IMG/VR virus record: IMGVR_UViG_3300018481_000033
Span: 1 to 46,249 of that record
DNA length: 46,249 nt
Direction: 5' to 3' (one strand)
DNA from: a virus
Part shown: in pieces, positions 23,077-31,983 of the stretch
Layout: the number at the start of each line of letters is the position of its first letter
Numbering within the stretch: position 1 is the first letter of the stretch
The notes under the pieces: model-generated
Told to the model about the DNA's origin: nothing
The model's database searches: none
What the model saw: the letters and a program-made list of their open reading frames with translations, nothing else
Translations under genes and position numbers: made by a program

Positions 23077-24180
23077 CTACGAGGTCTTGCGGTAGCCGAA
23101 CTCCGCGGCGTTGAAGTCGGCCTCGATCCACGCCGCGCCGGTGCCAGGGTTGGTCTGGACGATCTGCAGACCGTAGGCGTAGCTGGTCGAGGGAGAGAAG
23201 TTCGCGCCTGGGTAGTCGACACCGCCGTGGCGAATCACGGGCGCGACGGTACACACACCCGCGTCCATCTTCTTCAGGGCGAGGCAGTGCTGCACGCCGT
23301 AGATCGTCGCCCCCGGGAGCGGCGCATCCTGCATGACGAAGGTGTCAGTCGCGCCCACCGTCGCCGTCGTGTTGTGGTCGGTGTCGTCGTTGGGCGCGGC
23401 CTCGTCGACGGTCAGCGCGTTATCACTGCCGGTGGAGGGCGTCCACGCGGACGAGGCGCCTTCGGCGGTGGGAAAGCGCGCATCGACGCGCACGTCCCCG
23501 AGCGGGCCATTCCACGGTGCCGGGCCGGAGCCGTCGAGCAGATAGACGTCGTCGAAATCCCAGGTATTCGGTGTGGCCGTCGACACGAGTTTCCCCAGGA
23601 CGACCTCGTCCCACGTCGACGAGGCGGTGGCGCGCGTATTCTGGTTCGTCAACGCAATCCACGACACGCCATTGACCAGCACGTCGACCGTCCCCACCGT
23701 GGGGTCGATCACCGCGACCAGCTCGATGTAGTACGTCACGCCTGCCGCCAACGCTAGCGCGCTGGGAGCACCCAGGAGTGTGGTCCCCCGATAGACACTC
23801 AGCGTCCCGTTGGTGTTCGGACGCAGCACGAGCTGGTTGGCCGAGGCTTGCCGAATCAGGGCGAGGGAGGTGCCCCCACTGGAGGTTTTGGACGTGTTCG
23901 GGTCGAAGCTCGTATTGACCTGCAGCTGGGTAAAGCTCCCGGCGCTCTGGGTGAACGAAAACCCGCACACACAGGTATTGCCGACCGCCGGCACGACCTT
24001 GCCGAACGCCCGACAATCCGAGTTACCCGCGGCCTGCCGCAGCCCTGCCGACGCCCGGCGGCCCGCGCCCGCGGTAATCACGGGGCTCACCGAGCCGCCC
24101 GCCGTGTAGATCGACGACCACTTCTCGACCAAATCCACGGTCGCGTAGTGGTCGAAGCTATCCATGAAGAGCAACGCCAT
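23077..24180 (-). CDS. Lectin-like (LamG/ConA-type) virion protein (367 aa)
   Basis: GAGGCGGAGACCG precedes the ATG at 24180. The start MALLFMDSFDHYATVD introduces a beta-sandwich with GTLSVYRGTTLLGAPS, YYIELVAVIDPTVGTVDVLV and WDFDDVYLLDGSGPAPW, the strand pattern of LamG/ConA-like folds. The second half has GATDTFVMQDAPLPGATIYG and ends AEFGYRKTS. It is clearly paralogous to the upstream neighbour, which has LLFMDGQAHY, IDPTVGTFEI and GQFGVIKIT at matching points. It is likely exposed on the virion and may bind glycans. Confidence 0.7.
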   Translation of the reverse strand: MALLFMDSFDHYATVDLVEKWSSIYTAGGSVSPVITAGAGRRASAGLRQAAGNSDCRAFGKVVPAVGNTCVCGFSFTQSAGSFTQLQVNTSFDPNTSKTSSGGTSLALIRQASANQLVLRPNTNGTLSVYRGTTLLGAPSALALAAGVTYYIELVAVIDPTVGTVDVLVNGVSWIALTNQNTRATASSTWDEVVLGKLVSTATPNTWDFDDVYLLDGSGPAPWNGPLGDVRVDARFPTAEGASSAWTPSTGSDNALTVDEAAPNDDTDHNTTATVGATDTFVMQDAPLPGATIYGVQHCLALKKMDAGVCTVAPVIRHGGVDYPGANFSPSTSYAYGLQIVQTNPGTGAAWIEADFNAAEFGYRKTS

Positions 24181-24191
24181 CGGTCTCCGCC

Positions 24192-25313
24192 TCAGGTGAT
24201 CTTGATGACGCCGAACTGCCCGGCGTTGACTTCCGCGTCGGTGAACTTCGCCATCGTCGCCGGGTTGAGGTCGTAGGGCTGCGTGAGGTAGCGGTCGTAG
24301 GTGATGCTGGAGATGCCCTGGGTCGGGCCGACGTAGTCGGTACCGCCCTGGTGCACGACCGGCGCGATCGCCGCGCCGCCATCACTGTCCTTGCGAGCCA
24401 GGATGCAGGCGTGCGCGCCCTTGACGAGAGTGCCTGGCGGGAGGTCCTCGAAGTGATAGAGGTCGGTGATGCCGGGGGCCGTCGTGGTCACGTAGGTGGC
24501 GTCGTCGTCGGGCGCGGGGTCGTCGTTGGTCGCGTCCCAGTTGGCGCCCACGTTCGGCGTCCAGCCGGTGGCGCTGCCCGGGCCGTTGGGCAGGATGGTC
24601 TCGACGATCCCGTCGCCGAGGAAGTCGCTGACGTCGTCGGGGTCGGCAGCGACGCGGTCGGCGAGGTAGAGGTCACACATCCGCAGCACGACCACGTCGC
24701 CGCTGCCCGGCCGCGCCGCGAGCAGGTTCACGCCGGTCCAGATGCCAATCTCCTCACCGTTGCGACTGCCCTTCGTGTTGCCGGTGAACTGCATGATCGG
24801 GACGCCGTTGGCGCGGATCTCGAAGGTGCCGACGGTCGGGTCGATGAACCACTTGCATTCCAGGAAGCACCAGGCGCCGGACTGCAGCCCTTCGATCGAC
24901 TCGGCGAGCTTGTCGAAGCTGCTGGTGAACCGCGAGCGCCAGAGACTCAACGTCCCCGTCGGGTTGAGATAGAGGCCGACGTGCGCCGCCGACCCTTCCA
25001 TCAGCGTGAAGAACTCCTCGCCACTCGGCATGACGCCCGCGCCGCTCTCGCCCACTTCCTGCAGGTCGTCGACCTTGACCGCGAAGCCGCAGACGCCACT
25101 CGTGGTGGGCGTCCACGGACCCAGGCGCGTCATCAGCGGTGAGATGCCGAGGTGCCCGGCATTGTTCGCGCCGACCGTGACGCGCTTGATGCAGTTGCCA
25201 AACCGCCCTTCCGCGACGACGGACCACGTACAGCCTTCCACGGTCACGACCGAGTACTTCATCCCGATCCGCGTCGAGTCGTAGTGCGCCTGCCCGTCCA
25301 TGAACAGCAGCAT
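24192..25313 (-). CDS. Lectin-like (LamG/ConA-type) virion protein (373 aa)
   Basis: The start MLLFMDGQAHYDS is preceded by GAGGGGTGGACCTGAG. It shares layout and many motifs with the next gene: TGTLSLWRSRFTS, FLECKWFIDPTVGTFEIRA, MCDLYLADRVAADPDD, and a second half with DLYHFEDLPPGTLVKGAHAC and an FGVIKIT ending. Two adjacent paralogs suggest gene duplication followed by divergence, as in receptor-binding or decoration proteins. The function is inferred from fold and context. Confidence 0.7.
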   Translation of the reverse strand: MLLFMDGQAHYDSTRIGMKYSVVTVEGCTWSVVAEGRFGNCIKRVTVGANNAGHLGISPLMTRLGPWTPTTSGVCGFAVKVDDLQEVGESGAGVMPSGEEFFTLMEGSAAHVGLYLNPTGTLSLWRSRFTSSFDKLAESIEGLQSGAWCFLECKWFIDPTVGTFEIRANGVPIMQFTGNTKGSRNGEEIGIWTGVNLLAARPGSGDVVVLRMCDLYLADRVAADPDDVSDFLGDGIVETILPNGPGSATGWTPNVGANWDATNDDPAPDDDATYVTTTAPGITDLYHFEDLPPGTLVKGAHACILARKDSDGGAAIAPVVHQGGTDYVGPTQGISSITYDRYLTQPYDLNPATMAKFTDAEVNAGQFGVIKIT

Positions 25314-25314
25314 C

Positions 25315-25614
25315 TCAGGTCCACCCCTCGTCCGAGTCTGGGTCGAAGAACGGCGCCGGGCAAGATCCCCCCGGCACGCTCACCGCCGGCTCCAGCACCG
25401 CCAGCACCGCCGGCAGCGGCTCGCAGGCCCGCGCCGCGGCGTAGGTCAGCTCCGCCCAGGTGAGGTCCTCCGCCGCGAGCGTGCCGTCGTCGATCGCGCA
25501 CACCACGCCCGGCGCGACGAAGTCGGGCAGGGTCGCGGCGAGGCGGCCGGTGCCCAGGCGCAGGATGGCCAGGCGCGCGGGCAGCTGGGCGGGGTCGCTG
25601 CCGGTGATCGCCAT
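25315..25614 (-). CDS. Small protein with CPxxFxDPD tail (99 aa)
   Basis: A short helical and beta body (RLAILRLGTGRLAATLPDFV, LTWAELTYAAARACEPLP) ends GGSCPAPFFDPDSDEGWT. The tail resembles the C-terminal tags of the three tagged genes further downstream. The 18-base S3 element lies within the codons for GGSCPA. The start at 25614 follows the tiny membrane-peptide gene closely, and no ribosome site is evident. I recognise no family. It may be a small virion or fibre accessory protein. Confidence 0.5.
   Translation of the reverse strand: MAITGSDPAQLPARLAILRLGTGRLAATLPDFVAPGVVCAIDDGTLAAEDLTWAELTYAAARACEPLPAVLAVLEPAVSVPGGSCPAPFFDPDSDEGWT
25354..25371 (-). promoter_or_regulatory. GGGGGATCTTGCCCGGCG element, site S3
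   Basis: Third exact copy of the 18-base word. Unlike S4 and S5 it lies inside coding sequence, near the 3' end of the 99-residue gene and about 50 bases upstream of the next start (25313). Confidence 0.4.
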
Positions 25615-25621
25615 CGAGGAG

Positions 25622-25708
25622 TTACCGCCGGCCCCCGCGCGCGGCGGCGCTGCCGATGAGTATCAGCACGATCACGGCGACGAGCAGGAGCAGCAGCGGG
25701 AACGTCAT
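25622..25708 (-). CDS. 28-residue single-pass membrane peptide
   Basis: The reading frame MTFPLLLLLVAVIVLILIG followed by SAAARGGRR is one hydrophobic helix with a basic tail, ending in TAA. Its ATG overlaps the upstream stop (ATGA), a classic translational coupling signal. The positive C-terminus predicts it inside and the N-terminus outside. Tiny single-helix proteins of phages can act as pinholins or regulators, but nothing here proves lysis. The GGRR ending recurs in three other small proteins of this genome. Confidence 0.5.
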   Translation of the reverse strand: MTFPLLLLLVAVIVLILIGSAAARGGRR

Positions 25709-25974
25709 CGGGGTGGCCCGGTGCCGTTGGTCGAGGGGGGTGCGACGGCGAGCGTGCGTGTGGCCGGGTCGAACTGGAGCGAGACGTCGGCGTCGAACAC
25801 GTAGCGCTCGGCGAGCTGCTGGAGCAGCGTCGCCTTCGCCTCGGCCGCTTCGAGCACCGGCAGCCGGGCGCGCGCGAGGGCCAGCTCCGCGCTGGCGGTC
25901 GCGCGCCGTTCGATGGCGACGATGGCGGCGAGCGCGCGCGCCTCGTCCTCTGTCAGCGTGACCGGAAGCGACAT
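25705..25974 (-). CDS. Small helical protein (89 aa)
   Basis: I chose the ATG at 25974 because AAGGAGA lies just upstream. A longer frame to 26223 overlaps the fibre gene and is not needed. The product (MSLPVTLTEDEARALAAIVA...) is mainly helical with heptad-like Ala/Leu/Glu, then a beta segment DVSLQFDPATRTLAVAPP. It follows the fibre gene, so it might assist fibre assembly. That is only position-based. Confidence 0.6.
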   Translation of the reverse strand: MSLPVTLTEDEARALAAIVAIERRATASAELALARARLPVLEAAEAKATLLQQLAERYVFDADVSLQFDPATRTLAVAPPSTNGTGPPR

Positions 25975-25993
25975 GCAGTCTCCTTCTCGCGAA

Positions 25994-28900
25994 CTAGCTG
26001 GCCGACCGATATGTGACCGAGCCGTGAAGGTACGTGCCAGAGGCATAGTTATTCGCGTGCATTTGGGTGAGGCCACCGCCGGGACCAGCGGTCGCGTACA
26101 GGTACATGCGGAAACTCCAGGGAAACAACAAGCCCACGATGGTGGAAACCGCCACCGCCAGCCCACCCCAATACATCGTGCAGGACCAGTACCCACCATC
26201 TGCTTGATGCGGGAAATCGTCAATCACCAACACGTCGTCCGTCGCACCCTTGGCCGCAATGCCAATGGAGAAGCTGACGGTGACCATGCGACCCACCTTG
26301 GTCCAAGTGCCCGACCGCGTGTTGTAGGTCTGCCCGGTTTCCCCGGCGGCACCGCGCAAGTACGGCAACCACTCGCCATTGGTGCCCAGACGCGCATCAG
26401 GGACAGTCCCACTAGTCAGATATGAAGCGTTCAGTGGAGTTGTATTTAAGCCTGCATCCGCCTGCACCGTTGCATAGGAACGAACGGCATTCGTGAATGT
26501 ATTCCCGCTGAGATGGGTCTCACCATTGAAATAGTTTGTACCGCTGAAGTTATTTCCATTTCTAAGTGCAACATTGGCTGACAGGCGCGCATCGGGGACA
26601 TGCCCGGCGATCAGCGAACCGGCGATAGACAGATTGCCTGCTCGGTCAACAACGAGCAAAGAGCCAACAGTGTTCTCATAGATGTGAAACCCATTGGCGT
26701 AGCTGATTAACCGGAAAGCCGCGTTGTAGCTCAGTTCATGCAGGTTAATCCCCGCCGTGCCTGTGCCTTGAAAGACGTGCTCGCCGCCTGAGAATGTATT
26801 CGCTGGGCTCTTCAACGCGACGTTCGCGGGTAGCCGAGCATCAGGAATCGTGCCCCCCGTGAGGTACGAGGCGTTCAACGGTGTCGCGCCAAGTCCAGCG
26901 GCGGTCAGGACTCCGTTTCTGGCGATGGTGACGTAGCCCGTCGCGACCGTGATGGCGTCATTGACCGCTTGAATGAACAGGTCACCCGGCCCGGCCTGAT
27001 GCACGAGAATTTCCCACAACCCCTGATCGACCGCGACGCCCGTGTTGTGCAACTGCAGACGCGGGTACGGCGTGTTCGTCAGTCGGACGTTGCCGGTCAC
27101 GTTCAGGCCGCCGGCGTCGATGCGCGCGATCGGCGTCGGGCTGAAGACCGTCCCCGCCGCGCCGGGACTCGGGCCGCACGCGAACACGATGGACCCCGGT
27201 GCCGCCTGCACGGCGCTGTACGCACTGTTCGCGAGGTTCTTCCAGCCGACGCCCCCGTGATGCACGACGTTGTGCATCAAGTACGTGCCGTTGAGTGCTT
27301 CCCCCGGCCACGACTGAATCACGCCCCGGTCGCCGAACTGCGCGTAGCCTTGCGCCTGCGGCACGTTGATCGCGGGGAGGCCGTAGTTCGCCCCGTTGAC
27401 GACGACCGAATTACCGACGACCAGCGAGTTCGCCACGCTCATCTGGTTATTCGCTTTGCTGAACGACGCGATGTTGACCCAGCCGCTTTCCACGTCGTCC
27501 TGCCCGTACACGATCAGGTTCTGCGACTGCGACATCAGCCGGTACTGCGACGTGTTCGCCGGTTGCGTCGTGTCGAGCAGATAGAGACTCGCGTTCGCGT
27601 TGCGGATGTACTGCGGCTGCGAGAAGACGTTGTTGACGTTCAGCCACGCATTGTTCAGCAGGGCATCGCTGCCGCCGGGTTGGTGCGTCGCCTGGTGCGG
27701 GACCAGCGCCGCGGGGTCGCCCGGGTCGCCCTTCGGGCCTTCTGGGCCTGGCACGCCTTGGATGCCCTGCGGCCCCTGGATGCCCTGGACGCCTTGCGAC
27801 CCGGGGACACCGGGTTGCCCTTCGGGTCCGGTCGCGCCGGTCTCCCCGATGGGGCCTTCCGGGCCGGTCGCCCCAGGCTCGCCGGGGTCGCCGGGCTCGC
27901 CTTGGATGCCCTGCGGACCCTGAGGACCTTCCGGGCCGGGCGGGCCTTGCGCGCCAGGCGGGCCCTGCTCCCCGACCGGGCCTTCGGTCAGGACCAGCAC
28001 CGTGATGCGCGTGTTGTGCGACATCGAGCCGTTGCCGCCAGGCCCGTCCTGCGAGAGGAAGGTGACCTGGACGATGAACCAGTCGCTCATCTCCACGACG
28101 CCGTCGATCCGCCACTCCTGGTGGGTGGTGGCGAGGTCGGTGTCCTGAATCACCAGCCGGGACGCCGGCGGGGTCATCCCGAAGAGCACATGCGCGTCGA
28201 AGCCGTCGGTGGTGAGCCAGTCGACGTAGAGCGCGGTCGCCTCCTGCTGGACGACAGCGTTCCAGCGGAGCATCCCGGTGCCGGGGTCCTGCGACTGCTG
28301 CGACTGGGTGTCCGCCCGGTAGGGGAAGGCGCTGGACGAGGGGGCCGACTCGCCTTGCGGGCCCTCGGGGCCGACCTCGCCCTGGATCCCCTGGATCCCC
28401 TGGATGCCCTGGATGCCCTGGGGACCCTCGGGCCCGGTGGCCCCGACGGCGCCGGGCACGCCCTGGATCCCCTGCGGGCCGAGCGGGCCGGTGGGGCCTT
28501 CGGGGCCGCCGGGGCCAGGCACGCCTTGCGTCCCCTGCGGTCCCAGGGGGCCGACCGGGCCGATGGGGCCCGTCGGGCCGGTGGGGCCAATGGGGCCGGT
28601 CGGGCCGATCGGACCGGTGTCGCCCTCTGAGCCGGTCGCGCCCGTCGGCCCCTGGAGCCCCTGGGGGCCTTCTGGGCCGGTTGGACCGGTGGGGCCCAGG
28701 GGACCGGCGGGGCCTTCGGGTCCGGGGTCGCCTGCGGGCCCTGGCGACCCGGGGGCCCCCTCCGCGCCGGCGGGGCCGACCTCGCCAGGCTCACCCTGGG
28801 CGCCGGCCGGTCCGGGTAGCCCGGTGGGGCCTGGGGGGCCAGTCGCGCCGGTGGGGCCAACCGGGCCGAGGTCCCCCTCCGGGCCTGGGACGCCCTGGGG

Positions 28901-29662
28901 GCCAGGCGGGCCAGCCGGACCGGTGGGGAAGGGACCGACATCCACCCAGTCGCCCGCCGCGTCGTCCCAGACCCAGACGTGGTCGGTGTCGTCGGCGATC
29001 CAGCAGTCGCCCGGCTCGCCGGTCGGCGGGAGGTCGCCCGCCGACGGGACGGTGCCGCGCAGGGTCAGGGAGCGACCGGGCGGGCCTTCCGGGCCCTCGG
29101 GGCCGACCGGGCCGAGGTCGCCTTGCGGCCCCTGTGGACCGGTCGCGCCGGTCGGGCCGGCGGGCCCCGTGGCGCCGGTCGCCCCCGTGCCGCCGGTGGC
29201 GCCGGTCGGGCCGGCGGGGCCTGGTGCACCCGCAGGGCCCGCGGGGCCGGTCGCGCCGCCCGGGCCCACCGCGAAGGTCCCGTCCGCCCGGAGGAACAGC
29301 AGGGTCCCGCCGGGGTAGCCACTGAGCGCGGTGACCGGCAGCGGGTCGGTGCCGCCGGCGCGGTGGGTGGCCTGGTGCGCCGGGAGGTCGCTCGGCGAGA
29401 GCGGCTTGAGCACCACGTTCGGGGAGAGCCGCGCGTCGGCGAGGGTCCCGCTGGTGATCTGGCTGGCGTTGAGCGGGGTGGTCCCCAGGCCGCCGGGGGC
29501 GGTGAGGACGCCGCCAATGGTCAGACTGGCGGCGAAGATCGCGTCGACGTCATCGTAGATGGAGTCGATGAACGCCTTGTTGACGATGGTGCCGCTGGTC
29601 AGGTCTCCGGTGTCGTCGCGGAGGGTGTCGAACCAGGTGCGGGAGAGCGTCGTTGGAGCCAT
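25994..29662 (-). CDS. Collagen-like tail fibre/spike (1222 aa)
   Basis: GGGGGAG precedes the ATG at 29662. The N-terminal 130 residues probably attach to the virion. Three Gly-x-y collagen-like blocks follow (about 135-197, 247-438 and 561-650). They are separated by a small [16 protein letters not shown] domain and by a globular domain (about 440-560). The C-terminal half is a beta-rich tip with repeats such as [15 protein letters not shown] (four related copies in the protein) and two HQATHxxGGxD motifs flanking the collagen part. The tip is coded by DNA noticeably richer in A+T than the rest, consistent with exchange of the receptor-binding end. Trimeric fibre function is well supported by family knowledge. 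Confidence 0.9.
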   Translation of the reverse strand: MAPTTLSRTWFDTLRDDTGDLTSGTIVNKAFIDSIYDDVDAIFAASLTIGGVLTAPGGLGTTPLNASQITSGTLADARLSPNVVLKPLSPSDLPAHQATHRAGGTDPLPVTALSGYPGGTLLFLRADGTFAVGPGGATGPAGPAGAPGPAGPTGATGGTGATGATGPAGPTGATGPQGPQGDLGPVGPEGPEGPPGRSLTLRGTVPSAGDLPPTGEPGDCWIADDTDHVWVWDDAAGDWVDVGPFPTGPAGPPGPQGVPGPEGDLGPVGPTGATGPPGPTGLPGPAGAQGEPGEVGPAGAEGAPGSPGPAGDPGPEGPAGPLGPTGPTGPEGPQGLQGPTGATGSEGDTGPIGPTGPIGPTGPTGPIGPVGPLGPQGTQGVPGPGGPEGPTGPLGPQGIQGVPGAVGATGPEGPQGIQGIQGIQGIQGEVGPEGPQGESAPSSSAFPYRADTQSQQSQDPGTGMLRWNAVVQQEATALYVDWLTTDGFDAHVLFGMTPPASRLVIQDTDLATTHQEWRIDGVVEMSDWFIVQVTFLSQDGPGGNGSMSHNTRITVLVLTEGPVGEQGPPGAQGPPGPEGPQGPQGIQGEPGDPGEPGATGPEGPIGETGATGPEGQPGVPGSQGVQGIQGPQGIQGVPGPEGPKGDPGDPAALVPHQATHQPGGSDALLNNAWLNVNNVFSQPQYIRNANASLYLLDTTQPANTSQYRLMSQSQNLIVYGQDDVESGWVNIASFSKANNQMSVANSLVVGNSVVVNGANYGLPAINVPQAQGYAQFGDRGVIQSWPGEALNGTYLMHNVVHHGGVGWKNLANSAYSAVQAAPGSIVFACGPSPGAAGTVFSPTPIARIDAGGLNVTGNVRLTNTPYPRLQLHNTGVAVDQGLWEILVHQAGPGDLFIQAVNDAITVATGYVTIARNGVLTAAGLGATPLNASYLTGGTIPDARLPANVALKSPANTFSGGEHVFQGTGTAGINLHELSYNAAFRLISYANGFHIYENTVGSLLVVDRAGNLSIAGSLIAGHVPDARLSANVALRNGNNFSGTNYFNGETHLSGNTFTNAVRSYATVQADAGLNTTPLNASYLTSGTVPDARLGTNGEWLPYLRGAAGETGQTYNTRSGTWTKVGRMVTVSFSIGIAAKGATDDVLVIDDFPHQADGGYWSCTMYWGGLAVAVSTIVGLLFPWSFRMYLYATAGPGGGLTQMHANNYASGTYLHGSVTYRSAS

Positions 29663-29677
29663 GCGCGCTCCCCCGGG

Positions 29678-29983
29678 TTAGAACGGCACGCCGAGGATGG
29701 TGATCGTCGCGCCCGCCCCGATCGCGTAGAGGTCCGAGAGCTTCACCGCCCCGGTCTGGAACGGCCCGAGGACCAGCGGCGGCCCGGCGACGGCGATGAC
29801 CAGCCCGGTCGCGGTGGTGACGCCGCTGGAGGAGCCGAGCGTCGCCGCCCCGCCGGTCGTGCTGATGACCAGCTGCCGATACGAGACGTTCTTCGCCTCG
29901 TCGGGCACACCGGCGGTGCCGCCGTAGACATCGCTCACGCGCTTGGCGGAGGCGGCGAGCGCGAGCTGCAGGGTGACGACCAT
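29678..29983 (-). CDS. Small beta-rich structural-type protein (101 aa)
   Basis: The product (MVVTLQLALAASAKRVSDVYG ... LVISTTGGAATLGSSSG ... GPFQTGAVKLSDLYAIGAG) is an Ala/Gly/Thr-rich beta protein of a kind often found near phage capsid and fibre genes. The motif GPFQTGAVKLSDLY recalls small conserved phage proteins of unknown structure. It lies directly upstream of the fibre gene, and AAAGGGCAGCC precedes its ATG. A virion component is likely, but its location is unknown. Confidence 0.6.
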   Translation of the reverse strand: MVVTLQLALAASAKRVSDVYGGTAGVPDEAKNVSYRQLVISTTGGAATLGSSSGVTTATGLVIAVAGPPLVLGPFQTGAVKLSDLYAIGAGATITILGVPF

Positions 29984-29992
29984 GGCTGCCCT

Positions 29993-30280
29993 TTACCGCT
30001 CGTCGATGGTGCCCGGGCGCCGGTCCTGCAGCGTCGGCGGCGGGGGTGGCTGGGCGGCGGGCTCGAAGCGGTTCGGCTGCGCCGGCAGGCCCGAGACGCT
30101 GTTGGCCGACTCCTGGCCGTCGATGCCCGGGACCGGCGCGTTGGTCCAGAGCGGCTGCAGGGCGTTGTCGCCGCCGAGATCGACCTGGGGGTCGGTGCCG
30201 CGCTCGGTGATCGAGTCGCCGCCGAAGGCGTCAGCGGCCGGCATCGCCGGCTTGTTGAAGAAGGTCTTGAGGTCACTCAT
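29993..30280 (-). CDS. Small Pro/Gln-rich protein (95 aa)
   Basis: GAGGAGACCCC precedes the ATG. The sequence (MSDLKTFFNKPAMPAADAFG ... PNRFEPAAQPPPPPTLQDR) is low in secondary structure, with a Pro-rich C-terminus. I recognise no family. It sits between the connector protein and the small beta protein, so a minor virion or assembly role is possible. Confidence 0.55.
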   Translation of the reverse strand: MSDLKTFFNKPAMPAADAFGGDSITERGTDPQVDLGGDNALQPLWTNAPVPGIDGQESANSVSGLPAQPNRFEPAAQPPPPPTLQDRRPGTIDER

Positions 30281-30301
30281 GGGGTCTCCTCAGTGGCTAG
30301 C

Positions 30302-31033
30302 TTAGTAGCTGTGGGCGCTCGCGTCACTGGCGCGCAGGTCGGCGTCGCCGGACTCCAGGCAGCCGCAGTCGGCGACCGGCCAGCTGTCCCAGAGGTCGGT
30401 CGGATACTGCTCGTCGTCGCGCAGGCTGAGCATCTGCACGCCGGTCTGGAACTCGGTGCGCTTGCCCTGGGCGAGCGTCGCGTTGAAGTAGGGATTGGCC
30501 TTGTCGGCGGTGCCCGGCCACATCGCCGCCTGCATCAGGGCGCCGGCGATGAGCACCTCGCCCCCGTCGGCGAGCACGCCAGTGAGGACGTCGCCGTCGG
30601 TCAGGCGGTCGCCCTGCCGCTGATAGACGGCGGTGAGCGTCGCCGGCGACCCCGAGGGGTAGTAGCGATACCGCACCTGCCCCAGGGTCAGGGGGTCGGT
30701 CGAGGGGGTGGCCGCCACCAGCGCGGTCGGCGGGCCGGTATAGGTGCCCGCCGGGTCGACGCGCGCCAGCTCGTCGAGCGAGTGCCAGAAGCAGAGGCGC
30801 ACCTGCCGCGCGGTGTCGACCACGATGAGGAAGCTGCCGAAGTCGGGCGGCATGGTCGCGTAGACGTCGCCCACGAGCGGGGTGAGCGTCAGCTCCGCGC
30901 GCATGAAGCCCCAGCGGCGGGCGGCGAGGAGCTGCTTCCAGGCGGCGTTGACCCACTCGCGCGCGAGGAAGGTCGGGGCGGACGGGCAGTAGAGCCTGAC
31001 CGTCCGCCAGCAATCGCCGTAGGTCATCGCCAT
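30302..31033 (-). CDS. Adaptor/head-completion-like protein (243 aa)
   Basis: I use the ATG at 31033 (MAMTYGDCW). An ATG at 31027 is equally possible. The N-terminal helices include AREWVNAAWKQLLAARRWGF, a pattern I associate with adaptor proteins that bind beneath the portal. A beta-rich centre (PLVGDVYATMPPDF, RYRYYPSGSPATLTAVYQ) and a helical stretch with MQAAMWPGTADKANPYFNAT follow. This helix-beta-helix plan matches the proteins at 18838-19473 and 19482-20234. Confidence 0.6.
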   Translation of the reverse strand: MAMTYGDCWRTVRLYCPSAPTFLAREWVNAAWKQLLAARRWGFMRAELTLTPLVGDVYATMPPDFGSFLIVVDTARQVRLCFWHSLDELARVDPAGTYTGPPTALVAATPSTDPLTLGQVRYRYYPSGSPATLTAVYQRQGDRLTDGDVLTGVLADGGEVLIAGALMQAAMWPGTADKANPYFNATLAQGKRTEFQTGVQMLSLRDDEQYPTDLWDSWPVADCGCLESGDADLRASDASAHSY

Positions 31034-31046
31034 GCGCGTGTCGGGA

Positions 31047-31373
31047 CTAGATCCCGATCGCCTCGAAGCGGGCGAAGTAGGTCGACAGGTTCGTCCCCTG
31101 CGCGACCTCCGCGCCGGTGGTGCCAACCAGCCACTTGACCTTGCCGCCGCCGGTGGCGGGGTCCGGGTTCCAGACCGGGTACAGGTAGTTGGTCCCGCTC
31201 ACCGCGTTGGAGAACAGGATCAGCTCGATCCGCGACATCCCCAGGTCGGCCGGCGTGATCGGGTCGCCGGTGGTGTTGTAGACCGCCGGCCCGGTGTAGC
31301 CGGCGATCTTGCGGATGCGCGCGTTCGAGCTGTCGTGATAGTTGCCGATGCTGCGATCGATCGTAGGCGGCAT
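31047..31373 (-). CDS. Small structural-type protein (108 aa)
   Basis: GAGGACGCC precedes the ATG. The protein (MPPTIDRSIGNYHDSSNARIR ... GMSRIELILFSNAVSG ... WNPDPATGGGKVKWLVGTTG) is beta-rich with a WNPDPATGGGKVKW segment that resembles small proteins next to phage capsid genes. It lies between the capsid-side protein at 31381 and the connector. A head or connector accessory role is likely, but the exact role is unknown. Confidence 0.6.
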   Translation of the reverse strand: MPPTIDRSIGNYHDSSNARIRKIAGYTGPAVYNTTGDPITPADLGMSRIELILFSNAVSGTNYLYPVWNPDPATGGGKVKWLVGTTGAEVAQGTNLSTYFARFEAIGI

Positions 31374-31380
31374 GGCGTCC

Positions 31381-31950
31381 TCAGACTGCGTCCGGCAGCA
31401 AGGTCAGGTCGACCTGAATCTTGTGGTTGCCGGTGCCGCCGGTGACGTCGGTCACCTTCGGCGCGCTGACGGTGCCGAGCGCGACGGTGCCCGGTGCGGT
31501 GCCCGCGGCCACCAGCACCGCGAGGTTGGTCGCACCGCCCACCACGACATCCGCCCCGGCGACCGCGGCGGCGACGTTGGCGTCCGAGGCGCGCACCAGG
31601 CACGGCCCACCGAACTGGATGCAGGTGTAGTTGCCGCGGGTGGGCGCGTTGTTGAACACCCCGGCGACCTGGTTGAGCGTGGTGCCGCCGGCGGTGGTCA
31701 CGACGTAGTTGGCGCGGTCGGACCAGTAGGCCGGCTGGCCGGCGAGCGGCGCGGCCGCGGCCGCCGGGTCGACCCGCACGATCTGGTAGCGCTTGGTCCG
31801 CGGCACCGGCGCCCCGCTCGCACGGGACGTCGGGTGCTGCATCGAGAAGCGCTGCCCCAGCGTGCCGGGGGCGTGCAGGGTCGGCGTGTCCTCCATGTTC
31901 GGGTTGCCGCTCTGGAGGTGGATGGCATTCGATTCAAAGACACTCGGCAT
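31381..31950 (-). CDS. Capsid-adjacent, possible head decoration protein (189 aa)
   Basis: AAGGAGATTCTC precedes the ATG at 31950. It lies immediately downstream of the major capsid gene, where decoration proteins are usually encoded. The sequence has an Arg/Val core (KRYQIVRVDPAA), a conserved-looking CIQFGGPCLVRASDANVAAA stretch and a Val/Ala/Gly beta-rich C-terminus. I recognise no named family, and the decoration assignment is by position and character. Confidence 0.5.
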   Translation of the reverse strand: MPSVFESNAIHLQSGNPNMEDTPTLHAPGTLGQRFSMQHPTSRASGAPVPRTKRYQIVRVDPAAAAAPLAGQPAYWSDRANYVVTTAGGTTLNQVAGVFNNAPTRGNYTCIQFGGPCLVRASDANVAAAVAGADVVVGGATNLAVLVAAGTAPGTVALGTVSAPKVTDVTGGTGNHKIQVDLTLLPDAV

Positions 31951-31983
31951 GAGAATCTCCTTCGCTCCGGGTGACCGGGCGGG

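Noticed and set aside
28380-28450. Repeats GGATCCCCT and similar in the fibre
   Set aside because: They are codons of the Gly-Ile-Gln collagen-like repeats, not an independent DNA element.
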